From JBBQRS01 sp038214535 (lineage in GTDB: Bacteria; Chloroflexota; Anaerolineae; CG2-30-64-16), in assembly GCA_038214535.1 (NCBI GenBank), contig JBBQRS010000025.1, forward strand, positions 1 through 46,796: a DNA stretch of 46,796 nucleotides, read 5' to 3'. Below are positions 9,052-16,701 of this stretch, piece after piece. The notes beneath the pieces are model-generated. The model was given only the letters and a program-made list of their open reading frames with translations. It was not told the DNA's origin and made no database searches. Made by a program: the position numbers and the translations under genes. Position 1 is the first letter of the stretch. Every line of letters begins with the position of its first letter.

Positions 9052-9137
9052 TGTCTATCCGAGAAACCCGTAGTTTAGCCCCTTGTGGGCACCCGCGACG
9101 GGCACAAGGCCCTATACTACGGAGGTGTTCGGATAGA
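9052..9137. repeat. Palindromic element, type B core, TCTATCCGA termini
   Basis: An 86-bp element. TGTCTATCCGA at 9052-9062 and TTCGGATAGA at 9128-9137 form terminal inverted repeats around a type B core, GTAGTTTAGCCCCTTGTGGG with its complement GGGCACAAGGCCCTATACTACGG. It occupies the asd-hom gap side by side with a type A element that has the same termini. Confidence 0.8.
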
Positions 9138-9142
9138 TTATG

Positions 9143-9267
9143 TGTCTATCCGAACACTGTGCGCCGCCCCTTTGTAGTGAAGGCTTTAGCCGTTTTTGTG
9201 CTCCCCAACGGCTAAAGCCGTCACTACAAAGGGAAAAAATACGATGATTTGGGAGTATTCGGATAGA
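9143..9267. repeat. Palindromic element, type A core, TCTATCCGA termini
   Basis: A 125-bp element. TGTCTATCCGAACA at 9143-9156 and TATTCGGATAGA at 9256-9267 enclose a type A core, CCCTTTGTAGTGAAGGCTTT and onward, with its complement. It sits six bases after the preceding type B element, which shows that the two core types share one set of ends. Confidence 0.8.
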
Positions 9268-9278
9268 TTCTATAAGTG

Positions 9279-10358
9279 TCACGAACGATTCGTTGTTCCC
9301 AGCGCGACGATGTCCGCGTGGACGCCGGCTGCTGCCGCGTCATAGCCCGCGCCGCGGCCCTGCAACACCAGCGGCTCGTCGGGATAGTAGCGCGTGTTAA
9401 ACGCCACCAGGTTGTCGTTGCCGCGTAACTGCCCCAGCGCCGTGTCGCGCGGGACAGCTTGCAACCCCACGCGCGCGCCCTCGTCATCCAGGGTGGCCAC
9501 ATAGCGCAGGACGCACCCCTCGGCGGCGACCTGCGCCACGCGCTGCCGATATTCCGCATCCAGGGTCGCAGCCTGTGTCAGGAAATCGGCCAGCGGCAGG
9601 GCGTTTAACTCGGCGGGAACCAGCGAGTGTACAGTGACCGCGTCCAGTTCCAGGCGGCGGCCTAGCGTGCGCGCCAGGATCAGCGCCTTGCGCGCCACGT
9701 CCATACCACTCAGGTCTATGCGCGGGTCAGGTTCAGTGTAACCGCGCTCCATCGCGTCGATCACCAATTGCGAGAAGGGCCGCCCGGTTTCGAGGCCGGT
9801 GCAGAGGAAGCCCAGCGTCCCGCTGAGCGCGCCCTGCACGCGAGTCACGCGATCCGCCGCGCGCACCAGGGCGCGGGCCGTCTCTATCACCGGCACGGCG
9901 GAACCCACGGTGGACTCGTAGCGCGTACGCCCTGCTGTCAGACGCTCGAATAACGCCTGAGCGCCTGCCAGCGGTACTTTGTTCGCCAGGGCCAGCCCGT
10001 AATCGCGTTCGAGCGCCAACTCCAGCGCGGACGCGGTTTTGTGCGATGCGGTAACATCCACCACAATGCAACCCTCGACGCCAGCCACATCCAGCACCGC
10101 GCGGAGATCGCCCTGCGGCGAACCCCACTCGGTTTCGGCAAGCGGCGTGCCGGATGCTTTAGCGGCATCGAGCGCAACCAGTGTCTGAGCCGGAATGCCA
10201 GCTTCATCGAGCACCGCTCCATTCCGGTCGCACCAGGCGACGATATCGAACGTCAGGCTCTCGCGTTGGCCATGTTCAGGGGCCGCGTCGATCAACTGAC
10301 GCACCAGCGCGCGCCCGACGCTGCCCGCGCCAAGGATGACCAGAGGGATGCGCTTCAT
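9279..10358 (-). CDS. hom: Homoserine dehydrogenase
   Basis: A 359-residue NAD(P)-dependent enzyme reducing aspartate semialdehyde to homoserine. The N-terminal Rossmann turn 'VILGAGSVGRALVRQL' is at 8-23. The catalytic domain carries 'LANKVPLAGAQALFERL' with the conserved Lys, 'GSAVPVIETARALV', and the signature 'GTLGFLCTGLETGRPFSQ' followed by 'GYTEPDPRIDLSGMDVARKALILAR'. No ACT domain follows, so this is the short, monofunctional form. Its ATG at 10358 overlaps the end of lysC by four bases (ATGA), so the two are almost certainly translationally coupled. It provides the threonine/methionine branch next to the shared kinase. Feedback control, if any, must come through the kinase's ACT domains. 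Confidence 0.95.
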   Translation of the reverse strand: MKRIPLVILGAGSVGRALVRQLIDAAPEHGQRESLTFDIVAWCDRNGAVLDEAGIPAQTLVALDAAKASGTPLAETEWGSPQGDLRAVLDVAGVEGCIVVDVTASHKTASALELALERDYGLALANKVPLAGAQALFERLTAGRTRYESTVGSAVPVIETARALVRAADRVTRVQGALSGTLGFLCTGLETGRPFSQLVIDAMERGYTEPDPRIDLSGMDVARKALILARTLGRRLELDAVTVHSLVPAELNALPLADFLTQAATLDAEYRQRVAQVAAEGCVLRYVATLDDEGARVGLQAVPRDTALGQLRGNDNLVAFNTRYYPDEPLVLQGRGAGYDAAAAGVHADIVALGTTNRS

Positions 10359-11764
10359 ACGGGTGCTCCAGCCAGACTGAAAGCCGAATGAATGTAGCGC
10401 ACGGCCGCGTCGGCGTCTGCCGAGGCCAGCACTAGCGACATGTTCGCCTCGGATGACCCCTGGGCGACGGCGACCACGTTGAGGTTGTGTTCGCCCATCG
10501 CGCCGAAAAGCCGCGCCGCGATGCCGGGCGTGGTGCGAATGCCTTCACCTACCACGGCCACAATCACCACGTCGCGCACCACCGTAATGCCGTCAATCTC
10601 GCGCCGGCGAACCTCGTCCGCGAATTCCGTTTCCAGCGCCGTTACGACGCCGGGTGCGTCCGCCCCTGGCACGATGAAGCAGATGCTTTGTTCGGACGAA
10701 GCCTGCGAGATCATCAGGATGTTTGCGCCCTTGCGAGCGACTGCCGCGAAAGTGCGCGCGGCGATGCCGGGCACGCCCATCATCCCGCGACCGGCGACCG
10801 TGACCAGGGTCAGCCCGCGGATTACGGTGAGCGCCTTGACGCTGCCGCCGTTGCCCGCTTGCCCCACCACCAGGGTACCGGGGAAGCTGGGATTGAAGGT
10901 GTTACGCACGCTGATGGGGATACCGCGGTCAATGGCCGGTAGCATGGTTTTCGGGTGCAGGACCTTCGCGCCAAAGTAGGCCAGTTCAGCAGCCTCGGTA
11001 TAAGTCAGTTCTTTAAGTGAACGCGCCTCGGGCACGATGCGCGGGTCGGCGGTGAGCACGCCATTGACGTCAGTCCAGATTTGCACTTCGTCGGCGTCGA
11101 GAGCCGCGCCCAGGATGGCTGCAGAGTAGTCGGACCCGCCGCGGCCCAGGACGGTAGGCGCGCCGGTAGGCGTGGCCGCGACGAACCCGGTTACTACCGG
11201 AATGACGCCCCGTTCAAACAGCGATGCCAGCCGTTCGCGCGTCTTTTCCCGCGTCGCGGTCATATCGGGGGCCGCCGAAGCATAGTTGTCGTCGGTGACG
11301 ATCAGTTCTCCAGCGTCCACGAATTCGGCGTTTAGCCCCTGCGCACGCATGGCCGCCGCCAGGATCGGCGCGAGCAGCCGCTCGCCCAACCCCGAGATCA
11401 CGGCCAGCCCGCGGTCAGACATTTCACCCAGGATGGCAACGGCCATGCATAGACGCTCGAAGTCGCGAATCCGCTCGTCCGTGGCGGCCTGCAACCTTAG
11501 GAGGTCATCGAGATCGCCGATCAGCGCTTCCGCCGTATCGTGATGGCGGCCGATGAGGGTGAGGCGAGCATCGCGATAGGGTTGGCGGTCGCCCGAAGCC
11601 GCGGCGTGGGCGGCGTTGATGAGCAGGTCGGTGACGCCGCGCATGGCCGAAGTGACGATCACGGTCTGCGGGTCGCGCGCGGCTTCTGCCCGCACGATGT
11701 TCACCACCTGAGCGATGGCTTTGGCGTCGCCTACGGATGTGCCCCCGAACTTGAGAACTTGCAT
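10355..11764 (-). CDS. lysC: Aspartate kinase
   Basis: A 469-residue kinase making aspartyl-4-phosphate, the committed step of the aspartate family. The start 'MQVLKFGGTSVGDAK' is the standard N-terminus and has GGAGAGGG just upstream; the frame stays open for 54 codons before it, but that part is leader sequence. Substrate-binding blocks 'GRGGSDYSAAILGAAL' and 'IWTDVNGVLTADPR' are present. Two ACT domains follow after about residue 300 ('VTVAGRGMMGVPGIAARTF' and 'VAVVGEGIRTTPGIAARLF'), so allosteric inhibition by lysine and/or threonine is expected. The length matches the monofunctional AK III-like type rather than the alpha/beta type. It is followed directly by hom with a four-base overlap. 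A roughly 240-nt leader precedes it (11765-12003). Confidence 0.95.
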   Translation of the reverse strand: MQVLKFGGTSVGDAKAIAQVVNIVRAEAARDPQTVIVTSAMRGVTDLLINAAHAAASGDRQPYRDARLTLIGRHHDTAEALIGDLDDLLRLQAATDERIRDFERLCMAVAILGEMSDRGLAVISGLGERLLAPILAAAMRAQGLNAEFVDAGELIVTDDNYASAAPDMTATREKTRERLASLFERGVIPVVTGFVAATPTGAPTVLGRGGSDYSAAILGAALDADEVQIWTDVNGVLTADPRIVPEARSLKELTYTEAAELAYFGAKVLHPKTMLPAIDRGIPISVRNTFNPSFPGTLVVGQAGNGGSVKALTVIRGLTLVTVAGRGMMGVPGIAARTFAAVARKGANILMISQASSEQSICFIVPGADAPGVVTALETEFADEVRRREIDGITVVRDVVIVAVVGEGIRTTPGIAARLFGAMGEHNLNVVAVAQGSSEANMSLVLASADADAAVRYIHSAFSLAGAPV

Positions 11765-12003
11765 GACCCTCTCCACAAAAGTACAGGTTGTGTGCCGTCT
11801 GATGGCCCCACCAGCCTCCATCCCATCGGATCGGAAACTGCCTGCCGAAAACAGGCGTACCGAGATCGGCTTCCACCATCGGGAATCGGAGGCCAACAGC
11901 GACCGGCGCACGATTCGAAAACGCAACCAGCGCCGGCATCTTCGCCGGAGAGAAAGTTTACAGGGCGGGGTGTGAAGTTAGCCTGATCGAACAGGCCAAC
12001 GTG
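11765..12003 (-). promoter_or_regulatory. Long 5' leader of lysC, possibly structured
   Basis: About 240 nt lie between the predicted transcription start and the lysC ATG, with no convincing gene. On the minus strand the leader holds a CGGC-GAAGAT-GCCG hairpin (about 11931-11948) and several other short self-complementary blocks. I checked for a lysine riboswitch, a T-box sequence (TGGNACCGCG) and SAM riboswitch cores and did not find them. A similar hairpin block occurs in the leader of the oxidoreductase operon at 16834-16854. Regulation by this leader is an inference. Confidence 0.35.
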
Positions 12004-12009
12004 GGCGAC

Positions 12010-12037
12010 ATTTTACCACGGTAGTGCGCTGCTTCAA
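12010..12037 (-). promoter_or_regulatory. Candidate sigma-70 promoter of lysC-hom
   Basis: On the minus strand, a -35 TTGAAG (12032-12037), a 16-base spacer and a -10 TAAAAT (12010-12015) point toward lysC. The predicted start near 12003 would give a leader of about 240 nt. Confidence 0.5.
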
Positions 12038-12041
12038 ATCG

Positions 12042-12075
12042 CGAGTTAGCCGGCGCTGGGCTAACTCGGATTTTT
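12042..12075. other. 10-bp perfect hairpin between the CBS gene and lysC
   Basis: CGAGTTAGCC at 12042-12051 pairs perfectly with GGCTAACTCG at 12059-12068 around a seven-base loop. On the plus strand it is followed by GATTTTT, like a terminator, but no plus-strand gene ends here. On the minus strand it lies just upstream of the lysC promoter. Confidence 0.45.
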
Positions 12076-12096
12076 CACGGATGTCACGGATGATAA

Positions 12097-12129
12097 AGCG
12101 AGCGGTGCATCCAAACGGTGCACCGCTCG
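12097..12129 (-). terminator. Hairpin terminator of the CBS / oxidoreductase operon
   Basis: An 11-bp perfect stem, CGAGCGGTGCA (12099-12109) with TGCACCGCTCG (12119-12129), lies about 30 bases after the CBS stop. On the minus strand it is followed only by CTTTAT, so the U-tract is weak. It probably closes the 16701-12158 operon. Confidence 0.55.
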
Positions 12130-12157
12130 TCTTGCAAATCCGGGCGGAACGCCGCTC

Positions 12158-12604
12158 TTATGCGGTCGCGTTCAGTTCCTCCGCCTCGCGCAGCTTGTGC
12201 ATCAACATGCGCAGCAAGTCTGATTCCGTCACGATGCCGATGACCGCGCCGCCGGGGTCTACCACCGGCAACCCGGAGATTTTGTTCTCCGTCATCAGTT
12301 CGGCCGCGTGGACGATGGGCGCTTCGGGCGTTACGGTCAGCACTTTCTTCGACATGAGCTTACTGACGGCCAGCCGGTTGAGCATGAAGTTCAGTTCATA
12401 GATGTCGGCATTGATGGCTTCAGAGATCGAAGCCTCTCGCAGATCGCCCCGGCTGATGATGCCGATCAGCCGGTCGTGTTCGACCACCGGCAGATGGCGG
12501 ATGCCCTTTTCTCGCATCAGCGTCATGGCGGCGGGGATCGGTGTGTCAGGAGTGATGACGATTGCGGGGCTGGTCATGATGTCGCGCACGTGCGTTCTTT
12601 CCAT
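12158..12604 (-). CDS. Tandem CBS-domain protein (first copy)
   Basis: A 148-residue stand-alone CBS pair. The first CBS, 'VRDIMTSPAIVITPDTPI...GIRHLPVVEHDRLIGIISRGDL', spans about 5-58. The second, 'VSKLMSKKVLTVTPEAPI...KISGLPVVDPGGAVIGIVTESDLL', spans about 80-136. Such modules bind adenine nucleotides or S-adenosylmethionine and act as sensors for partner proteins. The true start is ATG 12604 ('MERTHVRDIM'); the open frame upstream lies over the aminotransferase gene and is not real. GGAGG lies 14 bases before the ATG, rather far. It appears to be the last gene of the 2-oxoacid oxidoreductase/aminotransferase operon and is a paralogue of the CBS protein at 16969-17406. A regulatory role for these enzymes is inferred from position. 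Confidence 0.87.
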   Translation of the reverse strand: MERTHVRDIMTSPAIVITPDTPIPAAMTLMREKGIRHLPVVEHDRLIGIISRGDLREASISEAINADIYELNFMLNRLAVSKLMSKKVLTVTPEAPIVHAAELMTENKISGLPVVDPGGAVIGIVTESDLLRMLMHKLREAEELNATA

Positions 12605-12651
12605 GCTGTCTTTTAATTCCTCCGTTTGCGTAATGGTTTCGATGATGCAGA

Positions 12652-12681
12652 CCCTCACCCGGCCTCTCCCGCGGGGAGAGG
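12652..12681. repeat. Palindromic repeat type C overlapping a gene end
   Basis: CCCTCACCCGG is followed by CCTCTCC (12663-12669) and its partner GGAGAGG (12675-12681). The same unit is repeated three times at 41841-42053. Here it provides the last codons and the TGA stop (12655-12657) of the aminotransferase. Confidence 0.7.
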
Positions 12682-13929
12682 AGTTATATGGTCGCGCAAG
12701 AGCTTCTCTTTGAGCAAATCGCCCAACCGGCGGCAGCCTTCCACGATTTGTTCCGGCTGCGCGTTCGAGAAGTTGAGGCGCATGGCCGCCGCGCCGCGTT
12801 TCTGCTCGACGTAGAACGCGCTGCCCGGCACATAGGCCACGCGATGCGCGACGGCTTCGGAAAGTAGCTCGGTTGTGTCGAGCGGCGCGGGCACGCGCGC
12901 CCACAGGAACAGCCCGCCCTCGGGACGCGTCCACGAGCAGCCTTCCGGGAAGTAGCGTTCGAGGGCGTCGAGCATGATGTCGCGTCGTTCGGCATATACC
13001 TGGCGAATCTCACGAATGTGTTGTTCGAGGAAGCCGTCTTTGGCGACCTCGTAGGCAAGGGCCTGCGTCAGGTTGCTGGTGTGCAGATCGGTACCCTGTT
13101 TGACCATCACGAGCTTGTCCACCACTTCGACCGGCGCAACGACCCACCCGAGCCGCAGGCCGGGAGCCAGGGTCTTGGAAAAGGTGCCGAGATAGATGAC
13201 GTTGCCTTCCAGAAAGCCGTGACCATTCAAGCCTGTTCGCTTCTGATAATCCGCGTCCAGCGCGACCAGCGGCGGCATGTGTGCGCCTTCATAACGCAAC
13301 GCGCCGTAGGGGTCATCCTCGACGATGGGGATGCCATACCGGTTGGACAGGCGCACCACATCGTTGCGGCGCTCCAGAGACAGGGTCGTGCCGGCGGGGT
13401 TCTGGAAGTTCGGCAGCACGTACATAAATTTCGGGCCGGTACGTAGGGCCGGTTCGAGCAGCCCGGTGCGCAGCCCCTGATCGTCTATCGGCACCGGTGC
13501 ATATGCGGCCTGATAGGCGTTCCAGGCTTGCAACGCCCCCAGATAAGTCGGCTCCTCTACAAGAATACGGTCGCCGGGATTCACCAGGAGCTTGCCGATG
13601 AGATCGAGCGCCTGTTGCGAGCCGTTTGTAATGACCACATTGGCCGGTTGTGCGCCAATGCCGTAGCGCCGCATCAGATCGCAGATGAACTGGCGCAGAG
13701 GCAGGAACCCTTCCGTCGGGCCATACTGCAACGCCATCGCGCCATATTCGCTCAAGATGCGGCAGGCTGCTTCCTGGCACCGCTCAAGCGGGAATAGCTC
13801 AGGGGCGGGCAGGCCGCCGGCAAACGAGATCAAATCGGATTCTGTGGTCATCCGCAAGAGCTCTCGGATGATAGATCGGCCCATGCTCAGGTTGCGCTGA
13901 GCGTAACGACTGTTCCATAAAGTCGCCAT
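12655..13929 (-). CDS. PLP-dependent class I aminotransferase (LysN / 2-aminoadipate type)
   Basis: A 424-residue fold-type I aminotransferase of the family holding Thermus LysN, archaeal aromatic/2-aminoadipate aminotransferases and the catalytic half of MocR regulators. There is no DNA-binding domain. Visible features: 'SFAGGLPAPELFPLE' near 35, 'VVITNGSQQALDLIGKLLVNPGDRILVEEPTYLGAL' near 98-135, 'VLPNFQNPAGTTLSLERR', 'VEDDPYGALRYEG', the PLP-lysine motif 'YLGTFSKTLAPGLRLGWVV', and 'MRLNFSNAQPEQI' near the end. It starts five bases after the gamma-subunit gene, in the same operon. That suggests it makes or consumes the 2-oxoacid used by the oxidoreductase (branched-chain, aromatic or 2-oxoglutarate/glutamate). 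The last nine or so residues, 'TPLPAGEAG', are encoded by a type C palindromic repeat. Confidence 0.9.
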   Translation of the reverse strand: MATLWNSRYAQRNLSMGRSIIRELLRMTTESDLISFAGGLPAPELFPLERCQEAACRILSEYGAMALQYGPTEGFLPLRQFICDLMRRYGIGAQPANVVITNGSQQALDLIGKLLVNPGDRILVEEPTYLGALQAWNAYQAAYAPVPIDDQGLRTGLLEPALRTGPKFMYVLPNFQNPAGTTLSLERRNDVVRLSNRYGIPIVEDDPYGALRYEGAHMPPLVALDADYQKRTGLNGHGFLEGNVIYLGTFSKTLAPGLRLGWVVAPVEVVDKLVMVKQGTDLHTSNLTQALAYEVAKDGFLEQHIREIRQVYAERRDIMLDALERYFPEGCSWTRPEGGLFLWARVPAPLDTTELLSEAVAHRVAYVPGSAFYVEQKRGAAAMRLNFSNAQPEQIVEGCRRLGDLLKEKLLRDHITPLPAGEAG

Positions 13930-13933
13930 GCCT

Positions 13934-14506
13934 TCAAACTCCTCGTTGAGTTGGCTCGAGTTGGTCTAGGCAGCGCGCTAGCGTTGCGCCTTGCCGCAGA
14001 GCCTCTTTGTTGGATTCGAGGTATTGCCTTTGGCGCGCCGGCAGGTGAGCGTCCAGCGCCCGTTCCACCGCGGCCAGCGGCAATACATCCGTGATTTGCA
14101 ACAGCGCGCCCAACAACACAACATTGGCCTGGCGCACGTTGCTGAGCGATTCGGCGACGGCGTTGGCGGGCACGCCACAGTAAACCACGTCCGAGCGCGT
14201 CTCCTCGGTTTCGATCAGAGAACAATTGTAGACCAGAACCCCGCCGGGTTTGAGAATTTCTTCGTATTTGCGAAACGATGGCAGATTCAAGGCCACCGCC
14301 GCGCCGGGCTGCCGCACCAGTGGCGAGCCGATCGGTTCATCCGAAATGACCACCGTGCAGTGGGCGGTACCGCCGCGCATCTCGGGGCCATACGATGGAA
14401 TCCACGTGACGTGTTTGCCTGCATCGAGCGCGGCGTAGGCCAACAACTGACCGGCGAACAACGAACCTTGTCCGCCGAAGCCGGAAATAATGATCTCGAG
14501 GTGCAT
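13934..14506 (-). CDS. 2-oxoacid:ferredoxin oxidoreductase, gamma subunit
   Basis: A 190-residue gamma subunit of a CoA-acylating 2-oxoacid:ferredoxin oxidoreductase. The family start 'IIISGFGGQGSLFAGQLLAYAALDAGKHVTWIPSYGPEMRGGTAHCTV' is fully recognisable. The subunit contributes the CoA-binding/dimer-contact domain. The order in the operon is delta (ferredoxin), alpha, beta, gamma, as in archaeal and bacterial four-subunit KOR/VOR enzymes. The gene starts 28 bases after the beta-subunit stop. Sequence alone does not distinguish 2-oxoglutarate (Kor) from branched-chain 2-oxoacid (Vor) as substrate, so no gene symbol is given. Confidence 0.92.
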   Translation of the reverse strand: MHLEIIISGFGGQGSLFAGQLLAYAALDAGKHVTWIPSYGPEMRGGTAHCTVVISDEPIGSPLVRQPGAAVALNLPSFRKYEEILKPGGVLVYNCSLIETEETRSDVVYCGVPANAVAESLSNVRQANVVLLGALLQITDVLPLAAVERALDAHLPARQRQYLESNKEALRQGATLARCLDQLEPTQRGV

Positions 14507-14533
14507 GTGCCCTGGCTCCTTTGCCGGTAGACG

Positions 14534-15352
14534 CTACACCAGATCCTTGACGGGATCGCTAACTTTGAAATCGCCCAGCGGGAAGTACGGCTCCATCGTG
14601 TCGCGAATCCAGGCCAGGGCGTCGGGCGGCGACATGTGCCAGTTGGTGGGGCAACTGGAGAGAAACTCCACCATGCTCAAACCCAGACCGGCCATCTGCA
14701 CTTTGAGCGCCGTGACGACCGCCTTCTTTGCCAGCCGGATCGTGCGCGGGTCGTAGACCGACCGGCGCACCACGTAGGCCGGTCCCGGCAGCCCGGCGAT
14801 CAGTTCGGCCATGCGCAGCGGGTAGCCGTGTTGTTTGACGTCGCGTCCCAGCGGCGACGATGTGGTCACTTGCCCCAACAGGCTGGTCGGGGCCATCTGT
14901 CCGCTGGTCATCCCGTAGACGGCGTTGTTCACGAAGAATACCGTGATATTCTCGCCGCGATTCGCGGCGTGCAGGATCTCCGCCGCGCCGATGGAGGCCA
15001 GGTCACCATCGCCCTGATAGGTGAAGACAATCTTATCCGGCTGGGTGCGTTTGAGTCCTGTCGCCATGGCCGGCGCGCGCCCGTGCGCGGCTTCCACCGC
15101 GTCAACCTCGAAATAGTGATACATCAGCACCGAGCAGCCGACGGGCGCGACCAGGATCGTCCGCTCGCGGATGCCCAACTCGTCAATCGCTTCGGCGATC
15201 AGCCGGTGAATCAGGCCGTGGGTGCAGCCCGGGCAATAGTGCGTGTACTCTGATGACAGCGCATCGGGCCGTCGGTAGACAATCTCACCCGCGGGCAACT
15301 CGACTTCGGACGCGAACACCGTGCGCAGGTCTGCGCCGTTGCCATTAGTCAT
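14534..15352 (-). CDS. 2-oxoacid:ferredoxin oxidoreductase, beta subunit (TPP-binding)
   Basis: A 272-residue beta subunit binding thiamine pyrophosphate. 'YCPGCTHGLIHRLIAEAI' carries the conserved CPGC; 'VGCSVLMYHYFEVDAVEAAHGRAPAMATGLK' carries the HGR block; and the TPP/Mg2+ motif is 'TYQGDGDLASIGAAEILHAANRGENITVFFVNNAVYGMTSGQMAPTS'. This closely matches KorB-type subunits. I chose ATG 15352 ('MTNGNGADL'), which overlaps the alpha stop (ATGACTAA) and follows GGAGAGGGGG; an in-frame TTG six codons earlier is possible. Electrons pass through the cluster-binding partner encoded at 16465-16701. Confidence 0.93.
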   Translation of the reverse strand: MTNGNGADLRTVFASEVELPAGEIVYRRPDALSSEYTHYCPGCTHGLIHRLIAEAIDELGIRERTILVAPVGCSVLMYHYFEVDAVEAAHGRAPAMATGLKRTQPDKIVFTYQGDGDLASIGAAEILHAANRGENITVFFVNNAVYGMTSGQMAPTSLLGQVTTSSPLGRDVKQHGYPLRMAELIAGLPGPAYVVRRSVYDPRTIRLAKKAVVTALKVQMAGLGLSMVEFLSSCPTNWHMSPPDALAWIRDTMEPYFPLGDFKVSDPVKDLV

Positions 15353-16442
15353 GGCGCACCCCCTCTCCAACTGCGACGGGTTGGCCCGCGCCGGTCAGCT
15401 TACCGAGCGCATCCATCACCTCATCGGGCAGCGGAATCGCGCCGCCGGTGCGCCCGTAAAACGCGATGGGGCAGCTTCCCGCGGCCGCCAGCCGTACGTC
15501 ATTCAACATTTGCCCGGCGTTCATCTCGACCACCAGCGCGCCGCGCATCCGGGTCAAGAGTTCATGCAACCGTTCTTCCGGGAACGGCCAGAGCGTGATA
15601 GGCCGGAACAGCCCAACGCGTACGCCCTGCGCACGCGCCTCACGGAGCGCCGATTTGCAAGTGCGCCCCACCGTACCGAACGCCACCAACAGCCATTCCG
15701 CGTCGTCGGTTTCGATCTCTTCCCAGCGCTGTTCGTTCTGTTCAATGACGCGCAGCTTGGCCTGTAACTGGTTGTTAAGCGCCTCCAACTCGTCCTCGTT
15801 AAGGAAAAGGGAGGTGATGATGCGCTTAGAGCGGCCCGCCGCGCCGCGCACGGCCCAGTCGGGTCGCGCGTCTTCGCGCGGGAGCGCCCGCATGGGCGGC
15901 ATTTCGGCGGGCTCCATCATCTGCCCCAGCGAACCGTCGGCGGCCAAGATCACCAGCGTCCGGTACTTCTCGGCGAGGGGCAGGGCATCGTAGATCAGGT
16001 CCACCGCTTCCTGCACTGTGGAGGGCGCGAGCACAAGCGGGTGAAAGTCGCCGTGGCCGGCAGACCGCGTGATCTGGAAGTAGTCGCTCTGGCCGGGCTG
16101 GATGTTGCCCAGGCCCGGCCCGCCGCGCATCACGTCTATCACGACGGCGGGGACCTCCGACGCGGCAATGTAGGAGAGGCCCTCTTGCATCAGGCTGATG
16201 CCGGGGCTCGACGATGAGGTCATCGCCTTGGCGCCGCCCGCGGCCGCGCCGTAAACCATGTTAATCGCGGCGACTTCGCTCTCTGCCTGGAGGAAGACTC
16301 GCCCCAGCGCCGGCATCCGCGCCGCCATATATTCGAGAAGCTCCGTCTGTGGGGTGATGGGGTAGCCAAAGAACGCTTCCACACCTGCGCGAATGGCCGC
16401 CTCGGCCATCGCTTCGTTCCCCTTCCACAGCTCCTTTGCCAT
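15345..16442 (-). CDS. 2-oxoacid:ferredoxin oxidoreductase, alpha subunit
   Basis: A 365-residue alpha subunit carrying the pyrimidine-binding and transketolase C-terminal-like domains. 'MAEAAIRAGVEAFFGYPITPQTELLEYMA', 'QAESEVAAINMVYGAAAGGAKAMTSSSSPGISLMQEGLSYIAASEVPAVVIDVMRGGPGLG' and 'FQITRSAGHGDFHPLVLAPST' are all diagnostic of KorA/VorB-type subunits. The start at ATG 16442 ('MAKELWKGN') fits the family N-terminus; the open frame continues upstream over the ferredoxin gene and is not used. It lies 22 bases after the ferredoxin stop and overlaps the beta start. The complex oxidatively decarboxylates a 2-oxoacid to acyl-CoA, or runs in reverse as a CO2-fixing step. It normally requires low oxygen, which points to an anaerobic or facultative host. 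Confidence 0.93.
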   Translation of the reverse strand: MAKELWKGNEAMAEAAIRAGVEAFFGYPITPQTELLEYMAARMPALGRVFLQAESEVAAINMVYGAAAGGAKAMTSSSSPGISLMQEGLSYIAASEVPAVVIDVMRGGPGLGNIQPGQSDYFQITRSAGHGDFHPLVLAPSTVQEAVDLIYDALPLAEKYRTLVILAADGSLGQMMEPAEMPPMRALPREDARPDWAVRGAAGRSKRIITSLFLNEDELEALNNQLQAKLRVIEQNEQRWEEIETDDAEWLLVAFGTVGRTCKSALREARAQGVRVGLFRPITLWPFPEERLHELLTRMRGALVVEMNAGQMLNDVRLAAAGSCPIAFYGRTGGAIPLPDEVMDALGKLTGAGQPVAVGEGVRHD

Positions 16443-16464
16443 GTAAGCCTCCTGCGTGGACGTC

Positions 16465-16701
16465 CTACACCGTCCGCTTGATCGGATGCCGGCAGACTGT
16501 GAACACGACATCCGGGCAGACCAGCGCGCACAAAGCGCAACCGGTGCAACTGCCTTCGGGGTCGGCCAGTTCAACGGCCCGATACCCACGGACATTAAAG
16601 CGGTCGCGGCCCATACGGAGCACCCCTCTGGGACACACCGCAGTGCAGAGCGCGCAACCTTTGCACCGGTCTACATCAATGACCACCGTACCTTTGACCA
16701 T
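16465..16701 (-). CDS. 2[4Fe-4S] ferredoxin-type delta subunit
   Basis: A 78-residue ferredoxin. Two cluster motifs are complete: 'CKGCALCTAVCPRG' at about 13-26 and 'CTGCALCALVCPDV' at about 52-65, each C-x2-C-x2-C-x3-C-P. The spacing and length match the delta subunit of four-subunit 2-oxoacid oxidoreductases. It is the first gene of the operon delta-alpha-beta-gamma-aminotransferase-CBS, with AAGGAGG a few bases upstream of ATG 16701. It accepts electrons from the TPP subunit and passes them to soluble ferredoxin. Confidence 0.93.
   Translation of the reverse strand: MVKGTVVIDVDRCKGCALCTAVCPRGVLRMGRDRFNVRGYRAVELADPEGSCTGCALCALVCPDVVFTVCRHPIKRTV

Noticed and set aside
11765..12003. Lysine riboswitch, T-box or SAM riboswitch for lysC
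   Set aside because: No T-box TGGNACCGCG, lysine-box or SAM core was found; GGTACGCC near 11850 is only a loose resemblance.
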